Below are positions 10,212 to 19,871 of a DNA stretch of 64,000 bases, piece after piece. How positions within the stretch are numbered: position 1 is the first letter of the stretch; every line of letters begins with the position of its first letter. Source of the DNA: Nesterenkonia pannonica (GTDB lineage: Bacteria; Actinomycetota; Actinomycetes; Actinomycetales; Micrococcaceae). The position numbers and the translations under genes are program-made. Below the pieces are notes generated by a model. It was not told the origin of the DNA, did not search any database, and worked only from the letters and a program-made list of their open reading frames with translations. Location: the NCBI RefSeq assembly GCF_019575955.1, contig NZ_CP080575.1, positions 310,001 to 374,000 on the forward strand. The letters are read 5' to 3'.

Positions 10212-11444
10212 ATGCAGCTCGACCATTCCCACCGTGCGATCACCAACGTGCGCCTGCTCGATCCTGAGACCGAGACGATCTCCGAGCCGACGACGCTTCG
10301 GATGTCCGACGATCGTATCGTCTCGATCGGTGGGACGGCCGAGTCCGGCGACGAGGCTCTGGATGCTTAAACGGGCGCATCGCGATGCCGGGCCTGATCG
10401 ACTGCCACGTGCATGTGCTGGCCAATACGGCGGACCTGGGGCGGCTCGGCGATGAGTCTCCCTCGTATCTTGCGATCACAGCCATGAACTCCATGCAGGA
10501 CGCGCTGGGCAGAGGCTTCACCACGCTGCGCGACGCTGGCGGTGCCGACTTCGGCCTTGCCCGTGCGGCGGAGGAGGGCCTGTTCCCGGCACCGAGGCTG
10601 TTCTACGGCGGCAAGGCGATCTCGCAGACCGGGGGCCACGCGGATATGCGCGCACCGGGAGGCTCGGTCATGGACTCGCATCAGTGCTGCCCTCACATGG
10701 GCGTCGTATGCGATGGGGTGTCGGAGGTGCGTCGGGCAGCGCGCCATCAGCTGCGCACCGGCGCGGATCACATCAAGCTCATGCTCTCGGGCGGCGTGGC
10801 CTCCCCGACTGACCGGGTGGACTCCACGCAATTCTCCGATGAGGAGATTCGGGCTGCGGTGGAGGAGGCCGAGGCTGCGAACCGCTACGCGCTGGGCCAT
10901 GCCTACACGGCGAAGGCCATCAACCGTGGGCTGCGGCTCGGTGTGCGCTCCATTGAGCACGGAAATCTTCTCGATGAGGAGAGCGTGCAGCTGTTCCGAG
11001 AATTCGACGCGTTCCTCGTCCCCACCCTCGTGACCTACGAGCGGCTCAAGGAGGACGGTGCGGCCAACAGGCTGCCCCAGGAGAGTCAGGACAAGGTCGA
11101 CAACGTTCTTCACGCTTAAGCATGGAGGCGCTGCGTCTGGCGGACGAGGGCGGCGTCAATATTGCTTATGGCTCTGACCTGTTGGGTGGCATGCGGGGCT
11201 GGCAGAGCCACGAGTTCTCAATCCGAGCACGTGTGCAGTCACCCGGCTCGATCCTGCGCTCGGCGACCACTACGGCCGCGAAGCTGCTGCAGAGCGAGGG
11301 GACCTCGGAGTCATCGCGGAGGGCGCCTACGCGGACCTTGTCCTTCTGGACCGGAACCCTCTCGAGGATGTCACAGTGCTGAGCGAGCCGGAGACGGCCA
11401 TCAGCCACGTGTTCAGCCGCGGCGGGCTCCTCATCGGTCGCTGA
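10212..11444 (+). CDS. Metal-dependent amidohydrolase (imidazolonepropionase-like)
   Basis: The product has about 410 residues of the amidohydrolase superfamily. Metal and active-site motifs in order are MPGLIDCHVHV (HxH), DHIKLMLSGG (the Lys that is often carbamylated), GHAYTAKAI, SIEHGNLLD and IAYGSDLLGG (catalytic Asp). This subgroup includes Xaa-Arg/Xaa-Lys dipeptidases and other amide hydrolases. The start is ATG 10212 after GAGGGAG. The reading frame is broken at 10365-10372 (GCTTAAAC) and at 11114-11121 (GCTTAAGC). Both are explained by the GCCGGC-type corruption, and the second restores LHAGMEALR. A further base is missing near 11303. Confidence 0.85.
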
Positions 11445-11538
11445 TTGCTGGTTTCGCTTGGCGGACGCGCAGCGGGAGCGTCACCGCGACCTGCCTAGGT
11501 GCATACGCTGGCCTGCTTAGCGGAGGTCGTATCTGCAT

Positions 11539-11910
11539 TTAGGCGTGATCCCCAATGAGATATGTCCGCACCTCTCTGATCTTCGCTGCTTTGGAGGTGC
11601 TCGCGAACCTGAACACGTGGCTGAAGGCGATTCGGCCCGAAGCGGTCTCCACGTAGCCGTCGCAGGACGCGAGTAAGCCGTGGGTAATGATCGACATGAC
11701 GTCTAGGGAACTTGCCGGGGAGTATGGGCAAGATAAGTCGGACGCAGGTTGGTTACCGTTCTGCACTCGGCCCACGAGCTTCCAATCGACATCGTCCGTC
11801 AGCCACGCTGCTACCGCGTCACTATCCCCCTGTGCCCATGCGGTGACGAAGTCGCCGACTATTGAGATCCGGGGCGAATTGCCGCAGTCGGCGGGGAGCG
11901 TCGTCTTCAT
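11539..11910 (-). CDS. SnoaL/NTF2-like fold protein
   Basis: The product has about 123 residues and starts MKTTLPADCGNSPR. The order IVGDFVTAWAQGDSDAVAAW, then LTDDVDWKLVG, then a region ending FSHVFRFASTSKAAKI fits a SnoaL-like cone fold, which is used by small hydrolases, isomerases and many proteins of unknown role. I chose the internal ATG at 11910 because sequence upstream of it does not look coding. There is no clear operon partner. The frame is intact. The specific function is unknown. Confidence 0.6.
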   Translation of the reverse strand: MKTTLPADCGNSPRISIVGDFVTAWAQGDSDAVAAWLTDDVDWKLVGRVQNGNQPASDLSCPYSPASSLDVMSIITHGLLASCDGYVETASGRIAFSHVFRFASTSKAAKIREVRTYLIGDHA

Positions 11911-12170
11911 ACTCAACCTTGGTTTTGGGGAGACAGTGTGACCGGAAGTTCTCGTCAGGCTTCGAGTCTGATGAGGATGCTGTGGGAATTCCAAATGAGT
12001 TCTACATTTCTGCAGGCTGCCTGCGGTGCAGTCTGACACCGCAGTTACGCGAAAACCTGTCTTTTGAAGCCCAGGATATCCAGATTACTTCATTGACGTG
12101 ATCCGAATCACATTTTAGCCTCATTGGTGTGCGCGCGCCTGTTCGCACAGAGGCTGACAAAGGAAACCGT
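11911..12170. other. Intergenic region between two divergent genes
   Basis: These 260 bp have lower G+C than the surroundings and no supportable gene. The stretch around 12093-12117 (TTGACG, then a TTTTAG-like box) could be a promoter for the secreted esterase. A good ribosome site (AAAGGAAAC) precedes its ATG at 12171. Confidence 0.4.
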
Positions 12171-13450
12171 ATGACTCACAGTCACACCCCTGGGGTTGCA
12201 GGAAGGCAGAGCACGGCGAGTAGTCGTCGCCATGTTCGTCGCATTGTTCGGAACTGCGCTCGTTGCGCCTGGGGCACATGCCACCAATGACCCTGCTCCC
12301 AGCTCGGGCGTCGAGGTCATCTCGGACATTGCGTACACCGACCCTGTCCCCGAAAGCACCAGAGGGAATCTGCTGGATCTCTACCTTCCGGAGGACACCG
12401 ACGGGGAGCCGACGCCTCTGGTGATCTGGTCCTCGGGCTCAGCGTGGATGGCTGACAACGGCAAAGACGGAGCCGCAGCAATCGCCGAGGTGTTCAATGA
12501 CAAGGGCTTCGCAGTGGCTGGGGTCAGCGTGCGATCGAGCTTCCAGGTCAATTTCCGGGTCAGCTGCACGACGTTCGCGCCGCCATCAGGTGGCTGCGAA
12601 GCAACGCTGACGAGCACAACATTGATCAGGACCGAATGGCGATCATGGGCGACTCATCAGGAGGCTGGGTAGCCGCGATCAGCAAGCACCACCAGCAGCA
12701 CCGACCAGCTTCCCGGTGGTAAGCGACCGACAGGATCTCCAGTGCTGTCCAAGCCGCCGTCCCCTTCTTCCCACCGGTCGATCTTCTTCGCCTCGACGAG
12801 CAGACCGATGAGCAGCACGAAACCTACGACCTCCCATTCGATCCGCCCTTCGTGCACGACGCCCCCGACTCCCCGGCATCGATGATCATCGGGTGCCCCA
12901 TCCAGACATGCCCGGAGGAAGCGGCCCAGGTCAACCCGCTCACCTATGTCACCGGTGACGAGCCCCGATGCACATCTTCCACGGCACACACGACTCCGTC
13001 CTGCCGCCAGGGTCCTCCCAGACACTTTTCGAAGGGCTGATCGCCGCAGGGTCTGAGGCGACATACACCCTCGTCGACGGAGCTGGCCACACCGTCAGCG
13101 ACATCATCAACGCCGACTCCTATGAAGTGTTCCGCGCCAACCCCGGCGGCCAGATCGTGACAGGTCAGGAGCCCGCCCCGACCTGGGACAACATCGAGCA
13201 GTTCATCCGGTCTGCCTTCGGCGACGCTCCGGGCGAGGCCCCAGGGAACTCCGGCAACGCACCAGGCAGGAGCGGTGAAGCCCCGGGCAACTCGGGCAAC
13301 GCACCGGGCAGGAGCGGCGAAGCCCCGGGAACTCCGGCAATGCACCGGGAAGAACTGGGAGGCCCGGGCAACTCCGGCAATGCTCCGGGAGGACCGGGAG
13401 CACCTCCGGGGCGCTGGTTCTGGTTCCGTAGGGCCGCTGCGTCCGACTAA
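12171..13450 (+). CDS. Secreted alpha/beta-hydrolase (esterase/lipase type) with repetitive C-terminus
   Basis: A signal peptide is visible (MFVALFGTALVAPGAHA). An alpha/beta-hydrolase of the BD-FAE type follows: NLLDLYLPED, LVIWSSGSAWM, and the nucleophile elbow MGDSSGGW. Near the end, PMHIFHGTHDSVLPPGSS holds the acid and DGAGHTV the His. After the catalytic domain comes a Gly/Pro/Asn tail built from near-repeats of GNSGNAPGRSGEAPG. I chose ATG 12171, which has a good ribosome site; one base error before the signal peptide is then needed. Further frame changes lie near 12545, 12670, 12730, 12960 and 13345. Confidence 0.78.
13225..13415 (+). repeat. Tandem Gly/Pro-rich coding repeats
   Basis: The 3' end of the esterase gene consists of about four imperfect copies of a 42-48 bp unit encoding APGNSGNAPGRSGE-like sequence. 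Copies differ mainly at third positions. Such tails usually act as flexible or wall-spanning linkers. Repeats like this can vary in copy number. Confidence 0.7.
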
Positions 13451-13943
13451 GCCTGGGCGCTTCTCTCGTCCAGGGCGACCGATTCGAGCAGAGGCTGGGT
13501 TCTGGTGGGCATCACCTCCACCAGGGACATGGCGGTGCTCGTTCGCTCCACGCCCTCGATGGCCAGCATCCGGTTGGCGATCTCGTGCAGGTCCGCAGGG
13601 TTCCTCGCCGCAACCTTGACGTGCAGGTCAGCGTCGCCGGTCGTCGCATGCATCTCGATGATCTCGGGGATCGTGCGCACCTGCTCGATGGCGCTTTCGC
13701 TGGCTGACTGGCTGATCGCCACAGAGATGAACGCGATCAGGGGCAGCCCGAGCGCCTCAGTTCTGACGCGCTGGCTGAATGGGCCGAGGCTTCCGTCGGT
13801 CAGCAGCCTGCGCAGTCGGGCGTGGGCAGTGTTCCGCGCGACCCCGAGCTCACGAGACAGGGACAGAACGGTCGCCTGCGGGTCCCGGTCCAGAGCCAGC
13901 AAGATCTTGGCATCAAGGAGTCAATGGTGTGCATACTGCGCAT
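13447..13943 (-). CDS. Lrp/AsnC-family transcriptional regulator
   Basis: The product has about 165 residues. The N-terminus MRSMHTIDSLDAKILLALDR leads into LSLSRELGVARNTAHARLRRL, the Lrp winged HTH. The C-terminal RAM domain reads EIIEMHATTGDADLHVKVAA and the ligand-binding loop is regular. A single base error near 13908 splits the N-terminus. The gene is divergent from the aminotransferase gene, with 90 bp between the starts, so it probably controls that gene in response to an amino acid. Confidence 0.88.
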
Positions 13944-14033
13944 TTTGTCACCCGTGGAGCCGAAAAGCACCTGATCTGTCCTGCGTCCGAGGCCTGTGTT
14001 GCGCACAACGCTGGGGTGGTTGAACATCCTTGC

Positions 14034-15129
14034 ATGCCCAGTGCGTCCCACCTTCCCAGTGCTCCTCGTGTGCGGCCCGTCGTCGACGGTCTGCCTGCCT
14101 ACGTTGCTGGCCGCAGTGCCCAGACGGCGCTCACGGCTGCGCTCGCATCGAACGAAAGTCACTTCCCGCCCCTGCCGTCGGTGACCAGCCTCATGGAGAC
14201 AGAGACCTCACGGATCCATCGCTACCCGGACATGGCCTCCGCAGACCTTAGAGAGGCGATCGCCGCCCACGTAGACGTATCGGCTGAGGAGGTGGCCGTC
14301 GGCCCGGGCAGCTCGGGGGTGCTGCAGCAGATCCTGTCCGCTGTCTGCGACCCAGGCCACGAGGTGGTCTTCGCGTGGAGGTCCTTCGAGGCGTACCCGA
14401 TCCTGGCGGCGGTTGCCGGGGCCGAGCCGGTGCGCGTGCCGCTGCTCCCCGATGAGCAGCATGATCTCGATGCGATGGCCGCAGCGGTCACCGAGCAGAC
14501 GCGGGTCCTCCTCCTCTGCTCGCCCAACAACCCGACCGGCGTCCCCCTCGACGCTGAGCGGACGGAAGATCTCCTCAGCAGGGTGCCTCCGCATGTGCTG
14601 GTCGTGATCGACGAGGCCTACGTGGAGTTCAGGAGGAGGCCGGTGCGGTGGATGCCCTGGAGCTCTATCGCCGCTATCCGAACGTCTGCGTGCTGAGGAC
14701 CTTCTCGAAGGCCTACGGACTGGCCGGGCTGCGCGTCGGCTATGCCATTGCCCGAGCACCGCTCGCTGAGGGACTGCGCAGGACCGCGATTCCCTTCGGC
14801 GTGAACCGGATGGCGCAGACAGCGGCCGCAGCCTCACTGGCAGCCCACGACGAGATGCGCGCCCGCACTGCCGAAGTGCGAGCCGAGCGCACACGGATGA
14901 TCGCTGCCCTGCGCGGGGCCGGATGGATCCTCCCGGAGAGCCAGGCGAACTTCGTCTGGCTCCGCTGCGGGACGAGACCCGGGAGGCCATCCTGTCTGCT
15001 CTGGCGGATGCTGACATCCTCGCCCGCGGCTACAAGGACGACGGAGTCCGCATCACGTTGGCTGACCGTGACACCAACGATCGGGTGCTTGCAGTCCTGA
15101 CCGAGCGCGAAAGGTTCGGCAGGCAGTGA
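14034..15129 (+). CDS. HisC-like PLP-dependent aminotransferase
   Basis: The product has about 365 residues of aminotransferase class I/II, histidinol-phosphate aminotransferase type. The motifs are [14 protein letters not shown] near the start, [18 protein letters not shown], the cofactor-contacting [37 protein letters not shown], and the PLP Lys in [17 protein letters not shown]. Because it stands next to an Lrp regulator and not in a his operon, an aromatic or other amino-acid substrate is as likely as histidinol phosphate. Frame changes near 14635 and 14975 are single-base errors. It overlaps the yitT start by 4 bp (GTGA). Confidence 0.88.
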
Positions 15130-15782
15130 GCAGCGCACCGACATCGCAGAGCCCGTCGGCCGACGCCCCCGCCCGCCCGTCGGATTCGGCGCCTCGGCAC
15201 TCGGCGGTCGAGAACATCCTGGGCATCATTACCGGATGCTTCGTCGTCTCCCTGGGCCTGTTTCTGCTGAAGTCATGCCAGGCCGTAACCGGCGGCACCG
15301 CTGGGTTGGCTCTGCTGCTCAGCTATTCCATCGATGTCCCCTTTGGGGTCATCTTCATCGCCGTGAACTCCCCGTTCTTCGTGCTGGCGGTGTGGAAGAA
15401 GGGTGGGACTTCACGCTGCGCACCATCGGCGCGGTGGTGCTGGTGTCGGTGCTCGAGCCCGTTCACTCCGCCGTCATCGGCGAGATCACCATTGCGCCGC
15501 TCTACGGGGTCCTGGGAGGGAACCTGCTGACAGGGGTCGGACTGCTCATTCTGTTCCGCCACAAGGCCAGCCTCGGAGGCTTCAACATCCTGGTGCTCAT
15601 CCTCCAGGAACGCTTCAACTGGCGCGCCAAGCTACGTGCAGATGGGACTCGACGTCACGATTGTTCTGGCGGCACTCACCGTCGTCTCCCCGATGATGGT
15701 GGTGCTCTCCGCGCTGGGCGCAGCGGTGATGAATCTGACCCTGGCGCTGAATCACCGCTCCGGACGGTACTTGGTGTCGTAG
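15126..15782 (+). CDS. YitT-family membrane protein
   Basis: The product has about 215 residues with five hydrophobic helices: NILGIITGCFVVSLGLFLLK, GGTAGLALLLSYSI, IAVNSPFFVLAVW, and then a GNLLTGVGLLILFRHKASLGG signature typical of YitT/DUF161 proteins. The function of the family is unclear. It is translationally coupled to the aminotransferase. The frame breaks near 15402, and again at 15626-15632 where GCCAAGC stands. Replacing that with GCCGGC gives NWRAGYVQMGLDV and opens the frame to the TAG. Its end overlaps the convergent WYL gene by about 30 bp. Confidence 0.8.
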
Positions 15783-16479
15783 TCCGGCTGGCCGTGGACG
15801 GCTCTGGCATCCGTCGGCGGCTCCCCGACCTCGTCCACGGTGTGGCCTGTGCACGGTGTGCTGGTGACGCTGGCACGCTCGATGCGCGACACAGCGAACC
15901 AGCGGATGGCCTCGCGTGCGCGACACCATCCGACGAGGTGCCACTGGCCGTTCCTGGAGGCGAACAGCACCGGCTCGACGTCGCGGTCGGTCGTGGTGCT
16001 TAAGCCTGTGAGGTGTAGCGGATGCGGACGACGCGCTGCTCGGCCATCGCCTCCTCCACTGCTGACCTGATCGCCCGGGAGCCGGAGGGCGGCGCGCTGA
16101 CCCACACGCGGTAGGCGAGTTCCTCGGCTCGCGCCCGTGTCCGAGGATCGAGCACATCCAGGATCTTCTGCACTCCTGCCGCGGCCGAGTCGGAGTAGGG
16201 AGCATCACGCGCTGCGGAGACAGCGGCCATCAGCGCCACGGCCTGCGGGGCGGAGAGGCTGACCGGCGGCAAGGACGAGTAAGCAGCCAGGCCGTACCCG
16301 CCGCCGGGGCCGGGGCGGGACCAGATGGGGGCGCCGCTGCGATCCAGGGCTTCGAGGTCCCGTTTGACGGTGCGCACGGAGACGTCGAATTCGCGTGCCA
16401 GCCGCTCGGCCGAGCAGCCCCGTGACCCGCTGCGCCGCAGCATCTCCGACAGGGCATGAAGCCGCTCCGCCCGCTTCAT
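15752..16479 (-). CDS. HTH-11/WYL-domain transcriptional regulator
   Basis: The product has about 240 residues, starting MKRAERLHALSEMLRRSGS. A DeoR-like HTH follows (AERLAREFDVSVRTVKRDLE, then APIWSRPGPGGGYGLA). The C-terminal WYL domain begins near VVRIRYTSQA and continues as WHLVGWCRAREAIRWF. The two parts are separated by a false stop at 15998-16005, where GCTTAAGC stands for an expected GCCGGC (QA then GTTTDRDVEP). It is divergent from the alpha/beta-hydrolase gene and probably regulates it. Confidence 0.85.
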
Positions 16480-16552
16480 CCTCCTGCACTCCGCAGATTC
16501 ATGACACAAATAGTGACATACAGCTGTCCGGAGCAACCCCAAAGCTAGCTGT

Positions 16553-17292
16553 ATGACACCTTCACACAGCACCCCGCCCATCATTCTCGTCGCAGGCCAC
16601 TGGCTCGGAGCGTGGGCCTGGGATGAGGTCCTCGACCACCTGGGCCCCGATCGTGACCGGACGGTCGCGGTGACGCTCCGGGACTGGACCCGGATGATCC
16701 TGAGCGGTCGACCAGGACTCTTGAGGATCAGGCGTCCGCGATCCACCACGTCCTCATCCAGAGCGGAGACCCGGAGGGGCGAGGTTCGGTGCTCGTCGCT
16801 CACAGCGGTGCGAACGCCCCGGTCAGTCTGGTCCTGGACCGGCACCCTGATCTGGTTCGTCGGGTGGTGTGGGTCGATTCCGGTCCGATGGCGCCGGGGA
16901 CCGCGTTCGCCCCAGACCTTCCTCCGGAGCTGAAGGAGCTTCCGCTGCCCTCGTTCGATGAGCTCGAGCAGCAGGCGAGTCTGGAAGGCGTGAGCGAAGC
17001 GGCGCGTGACCGGTTCCGCGCCAAGGCGGTGCCGGAGCCCGGTCCTGTGATGCGCTCGACCGTTGAGCTGACGAACGACGCTCGCTGGGCCGTGCCCACC
17101 ACGCTGGTGTGCTGCTCGATCTCAGGCGCGCAGGTGCAGGAGATGGCCGAGGGAGGGCATCCGATGTTCGCCGAGGTGGCGAACCTCGAGGATCTGGAGG
17201 TCGTAGACCTCCCGACGGGCCACTGGCCCATGTGGAGCCGTGCGGCCGACCTGGCGCGGATCGTCCGAGCGGCAGCCTCAGCCCCCAGCTGA
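16553..17292 (+). CDS. Alpha/beta-fold hydrolase
   Basis: The product has about 245 residues. It shows the oxyanion-region start PIILVAGHWLGAWAWDEV, a nucleophile region SVLVAHSGANAP (Ser in GHSG-like VAHSGA), and the catalytic His in PTGHWPMWS. Such proteins hydrolyse esters, amides or lactones; the substrate is unknown. Frame errors near 16690 and 16720 separate the first 40 residues from the rest. It shares a 73-bp divergent promoter region with the WYL regulator. Confidence 0.8.
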
Positions 17293-17323
17293 GCCGGATA
17301 GGCACAGGCTGGCGCCGCGCAGG

Positions 17324-17552
17324 GTTAAGCGGGCGACGTGCCGGGCGGGCTGGGCTCTCGGCGCAGCAGATCCCCGGGTTCGCAGTCGAGGGCCTCGCAG
17401 AGTGCCTCCAAGGTGGAGAACCGGATGGCCCGGGCGCGATTGTTCTTCAGGATCGAGATATTGGCAGGGTGATCCCCACCTTCTCGGCCAGTTCGCCCAC
17501 CGACATCTGACGTTCGGCGAGCATCACATCGATGGTGACCCTGATGGCCATC
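17324..17552 (-). CDS. Small XRE/Cro-type HTH regulator (YozG-like)
   Basis: The product has about 75 residues: MAIRVTIDVMLAERQMSVGE, then LAEKVGI, and after a base error near 17465, ANISILKNNRARAIRFSTLE and CEALDCEPGDLL. This is the short Cro-like repressor usually paired with a DUF2975 membrane protein, and that gene starts immediately upstream on the same strand, overlapping by 2 bp. The apparent stop lies in GGTTAAGC, which resembles the corrupted GCCGGC sites, so the true C-terminus may be a little longer. Confidence 0.75.
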
Positions 17553-18027
17553 AGACGACCGCCGCCAGTTCGCTGCGGTAGTCGATCGCCTGGACCAGCA
17601 GTCCGCGCATGACCGCAAGGAGCAGCAGCAGCGACACTCCGAGCGCTGCGGCGCCGCCGAGTCCGAGCAGCGCCGGCGGTCCGCCGACCTGGACGATGAA
17701 GATCAGGTGGACGAAGACCGCTGCTGCCAACGCGGTGCTGGCGCTCAGCGCAGCGATGATGATGTCCACCCACTTCAAGGCAGAGGCATCGAAGATGCGG
17801 TCTTTGGACACCATGGATGCCAGGCGCCATGTAGCCACCAGCCCGATCTGCACCCCGATGATCGCGACGATCGCCAGAATCGCGTAGGGCACGGTCAGCG
17901 GCGCGATCTCCGGGAACATCTCCCCGGCGCTCTGTGCGTTGATGGGAATCGCGGCTTGAACCATGAGGCTTCCGAGCAGCAGCAGACCAACAGCGGCCCG
18001 GAGCCCGATGGAGAACACAGTAGACAT
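17551..18027 (-). CDS. DUF2975 membrane protein
   Basis: The product has 158 residues and four predicted helices: GLRAAVGLLLLGSLMVQAAI, YAILAIVAIIGVQIGLVATW, WVDIIIAALSASTALAAAVF and GLGGAAALGVSLLLLLAVM. The order and the conserved loop SKDRIFDASALKWVDII match DUF2975. The family has no settled function. Coupled small XRE regulators are usual, as here. The frame is intact. A CGATATATATCG palindrome lies 15 bp upstream of the start. Confidence 0.85.
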   Translation of the reverse strand: MSTVFSIGLRAAVGLLLLGSLMVQAAIPINAQSAGEMFPEIAPLTVPYAILAIVAIIGVQIGLVATWRLASMVSKDRIFDASALKWVDIIIAALSASTALAAAVFVHLIFIVQVGGPPALLGLGGAAALGVSLLLLLAVMRGLLVQAIDYRSELAAVV

Positions 18028-18042
18028 GTGTTGAGTATCAAC

Positions 18043-18054
18043 CGATATATATCG
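18043..18054. promoter_or_regulatory. Palindrome CGATATATATCG in a divergent promoter region
   Basis: This perfect 12-bp AT-rich dyad sits between the DUF2975/HTH genes and the phosphatidylcholine synthase gene, 66 bp apart. It is a likely operator for the small HTH repressor. It resembles the padR-proximal palindrome at 2730-2739. Confidence 0.45.
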
Positions 18055-18093
18055 ATAGTCAATATGATCAGCATGAGGAACTAGGGTGAGGCC

Positions 18094-18843
18094 ATGTCAG
18101 GACCCCAATTCGGCCTTCGACGTCGCCTCAGTGCAATGTCGGTCCATGCCTACACGGCTGTGGGTGTGGTCCTCGCACTGCTGATGGTGCACATGTCCTA
18201 CGCAAGCGAAGTCGAGATCGTTCTGTGGCTGTTCCTCGCCGCCATGTTCATCGACGGCTCTGACGGCTTCCTGGCCCGCTACTTCCGGGTCAAGGAGGTG
18301 ACGCCGGGCTTCGACGGTGCGCTGCTGGACAACATCGTCGACTACATCACCTACGCCTTTGCGCCGATGGTGCTGCTGTGGAGCACCGGCTACCTGCCGG
18401 AGGGCTGGCTGGGCGGGGTGGTGGCCTCAGTGCCTCTGCTGGCGTCCTGCTTCCAGTTCTGCCGCAGCGATGCCAAGACCGACGACCACTTCTTCGTCGG
18501 GTTCCCCAGCTACTGGAACATCGCCGCGTTCTATCTCATCGTCCTCGGCGCAAGCGTGGCCACCACCACCACCGCACTGCTTGTCCTGACCGTGCTCGTC
18601 TTCGTCCCGATCAAGTACGTCTACCCGTCCCAGACGGAGACCGCATGGTGGCTGACGATGCCACTGACCGTCATCTGGTTCGGCCTCTACGCGCTGATCC
18701 TGGTGCAGTATCCGTCGCCGAGCCTGTGGCTCATCGCCCTGTCCGGCGGCTACGTCGTCTACTACACAGCCCTGAGCCTGCGGCTCACGCTGAAGCGGCG
18801 ACGTCAGGACAGGCGCGAGGCGATCTCAGCCAACGCTGCATAG
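18094..18843 (+). CDS. pcs: Phosphatidylcholine synthase-like CDP-alcohol phosphotransferase
   Basis: The product has 249 residues and about eight membrane segments. It carries the CDP-alcohol phosphotransferase motif in the Pcs version: FIDGSDGFLARYFRVKEVTP, followed by GFDGALLDNIVDY, with the Asp ladder intact. The stretch CQFCRSDAKTDDHFFVGFPS, ending in SYWNI, is characteristic of Pcs, which joins choline to CDP-diacylglycerol to make phosphatidylcholine in the membrane. The frame is fully open with no errors. Choline is also the precursor of glycine betaine, and an OpuC importer is present at 54-57 kb. The assignment rests on motifs; a related inositol or glycerol enzyme is less likely. 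Confidence 0.85.
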   Translation: MSGPQFGLRRRLSAMSVHAYTAVGVVLALLMVHMSYASEVEIVLWLFLAAMFIDGSDGFLARYFRVKEVTPGFDGALLDNIVDYITYAFAPMVLLWSTGYLPEGWLGGVVASVPLLASCFQFCRSDAKTDDHFFVGFPSYWNIAAFYLIVLGASVATTTTALLVLTVLVFVPIKYVYPSQTETAWWLTMPLTVIWFGLYALILVQYPSPSLWLIALSGGYVVYYTALSLRLTLKRRRQDRREAISANAA

Positions 18844-18867
18844 GGCTCCACCCTTCCGGATGAAACC

Positions 18868-19838
18868 CTATGAGGGAGCCTCTGGCAGCTCAGCCCCGTA
18901 CCAGTGGGTGATCAGCGCATGCGACATGGCAGATGCCCACGGCAGCGTGATGCGGTAGGCGACGAGCGCGTCTCGCAGCTCCTCACGGCTGAACCACTGG
19001 ACATCGCGGATTTCGTCCCGATCAGCTGCCGCGCCGGTCTCCCGGGTGTAGGCGAAGAATCCCAGCATGAGCGATCGCGGATACGGCCACGACTGGGACC
19101 CAAAGTACTCCACGCGTTCCACAGTGATGCCGGCTTCTTCGTGAACCTCCCGCACGACGGCGTTCTCCACCGATTCGCCCGCCTCGACGAAGCCCGCGAA
19201 GGTTGAATAGCGACGCGCCTCGCCCTTCATGGCTGACCCCAATAGCAGCCGATCCTGATCGTCGATGACGGCCGTGATGGCGGCGGGGTCTGTGCGCGGA
19301 AAGTGCGACGAGGCGCAGTGGACGCACTGACGAGACCATCCCGACGCGCCCGGCACGGTATGACCACCGCAGGATGGGCACAGGACGGCCGACCGATGCC
19401 AGGCAAACAGGGCCATTGCCTGCGCCACACACTCCGCCTCCCACGCGGGCAGAAGGTGGCCAGCGCTGAGAAGATCATCCCAGCGGCCTTGATGCGCCTG
19501 AATGTCCGCGGAGAACTCCTCATGGGGAACGGCCACCACATGGTTGGCGCGCCCCGCATCCGCGCTTAAGCACCGTCGTTGGTCAGCTCCCCCAAATAGA
19601 TGCTCCCCTCCGGGAGAGCTCCTGCGGGAGCGGCGAACAGCACTCGCAGTGCGCCGGCTGACGTCCCGTCCGGGCCAGGAGCGGACAGGGTCGGGACCTT
19701 GCCCTCTCGGAGCAGCAGAACGCGTGTGTGGGGCTGGTTCCACACCTCATCCAGCCAGTTCTCCGCCTTCCGACGATCGCCATGCCTTTCGACACGGGTG
19801 ACCTGTCCAGTCTGAAAAGATCCCTCAGTGGTGAGCAC
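18868..19838 (-). CDS. nudC: NADH pyrophosphatase NudC (NAD-decapping Nudix hydrolase)
   Basis: The product has about 320 residues. It has a zinc ribbon (LCPSCGG, later CVHCAS), a Nudix box GFVEAGESVENAVVREVHEE that continues AGI, and the NudC marker SQSWPYPRS. It hydrolyses NAD(H) and removes NAD caps from RNA. The N-terminal domain lies in a second frame and starts at GTG 19838. The break is at 19564-19571, where GCTTAAGC stands; GCCGGC restores NDGAGADAGRANHV. It is convergent with the pcs gene. Confidence 0.9.
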
Positions 19839-19871
19839 CGGATGACGCTAGCCGCCGCACCTTGAGGTTGC

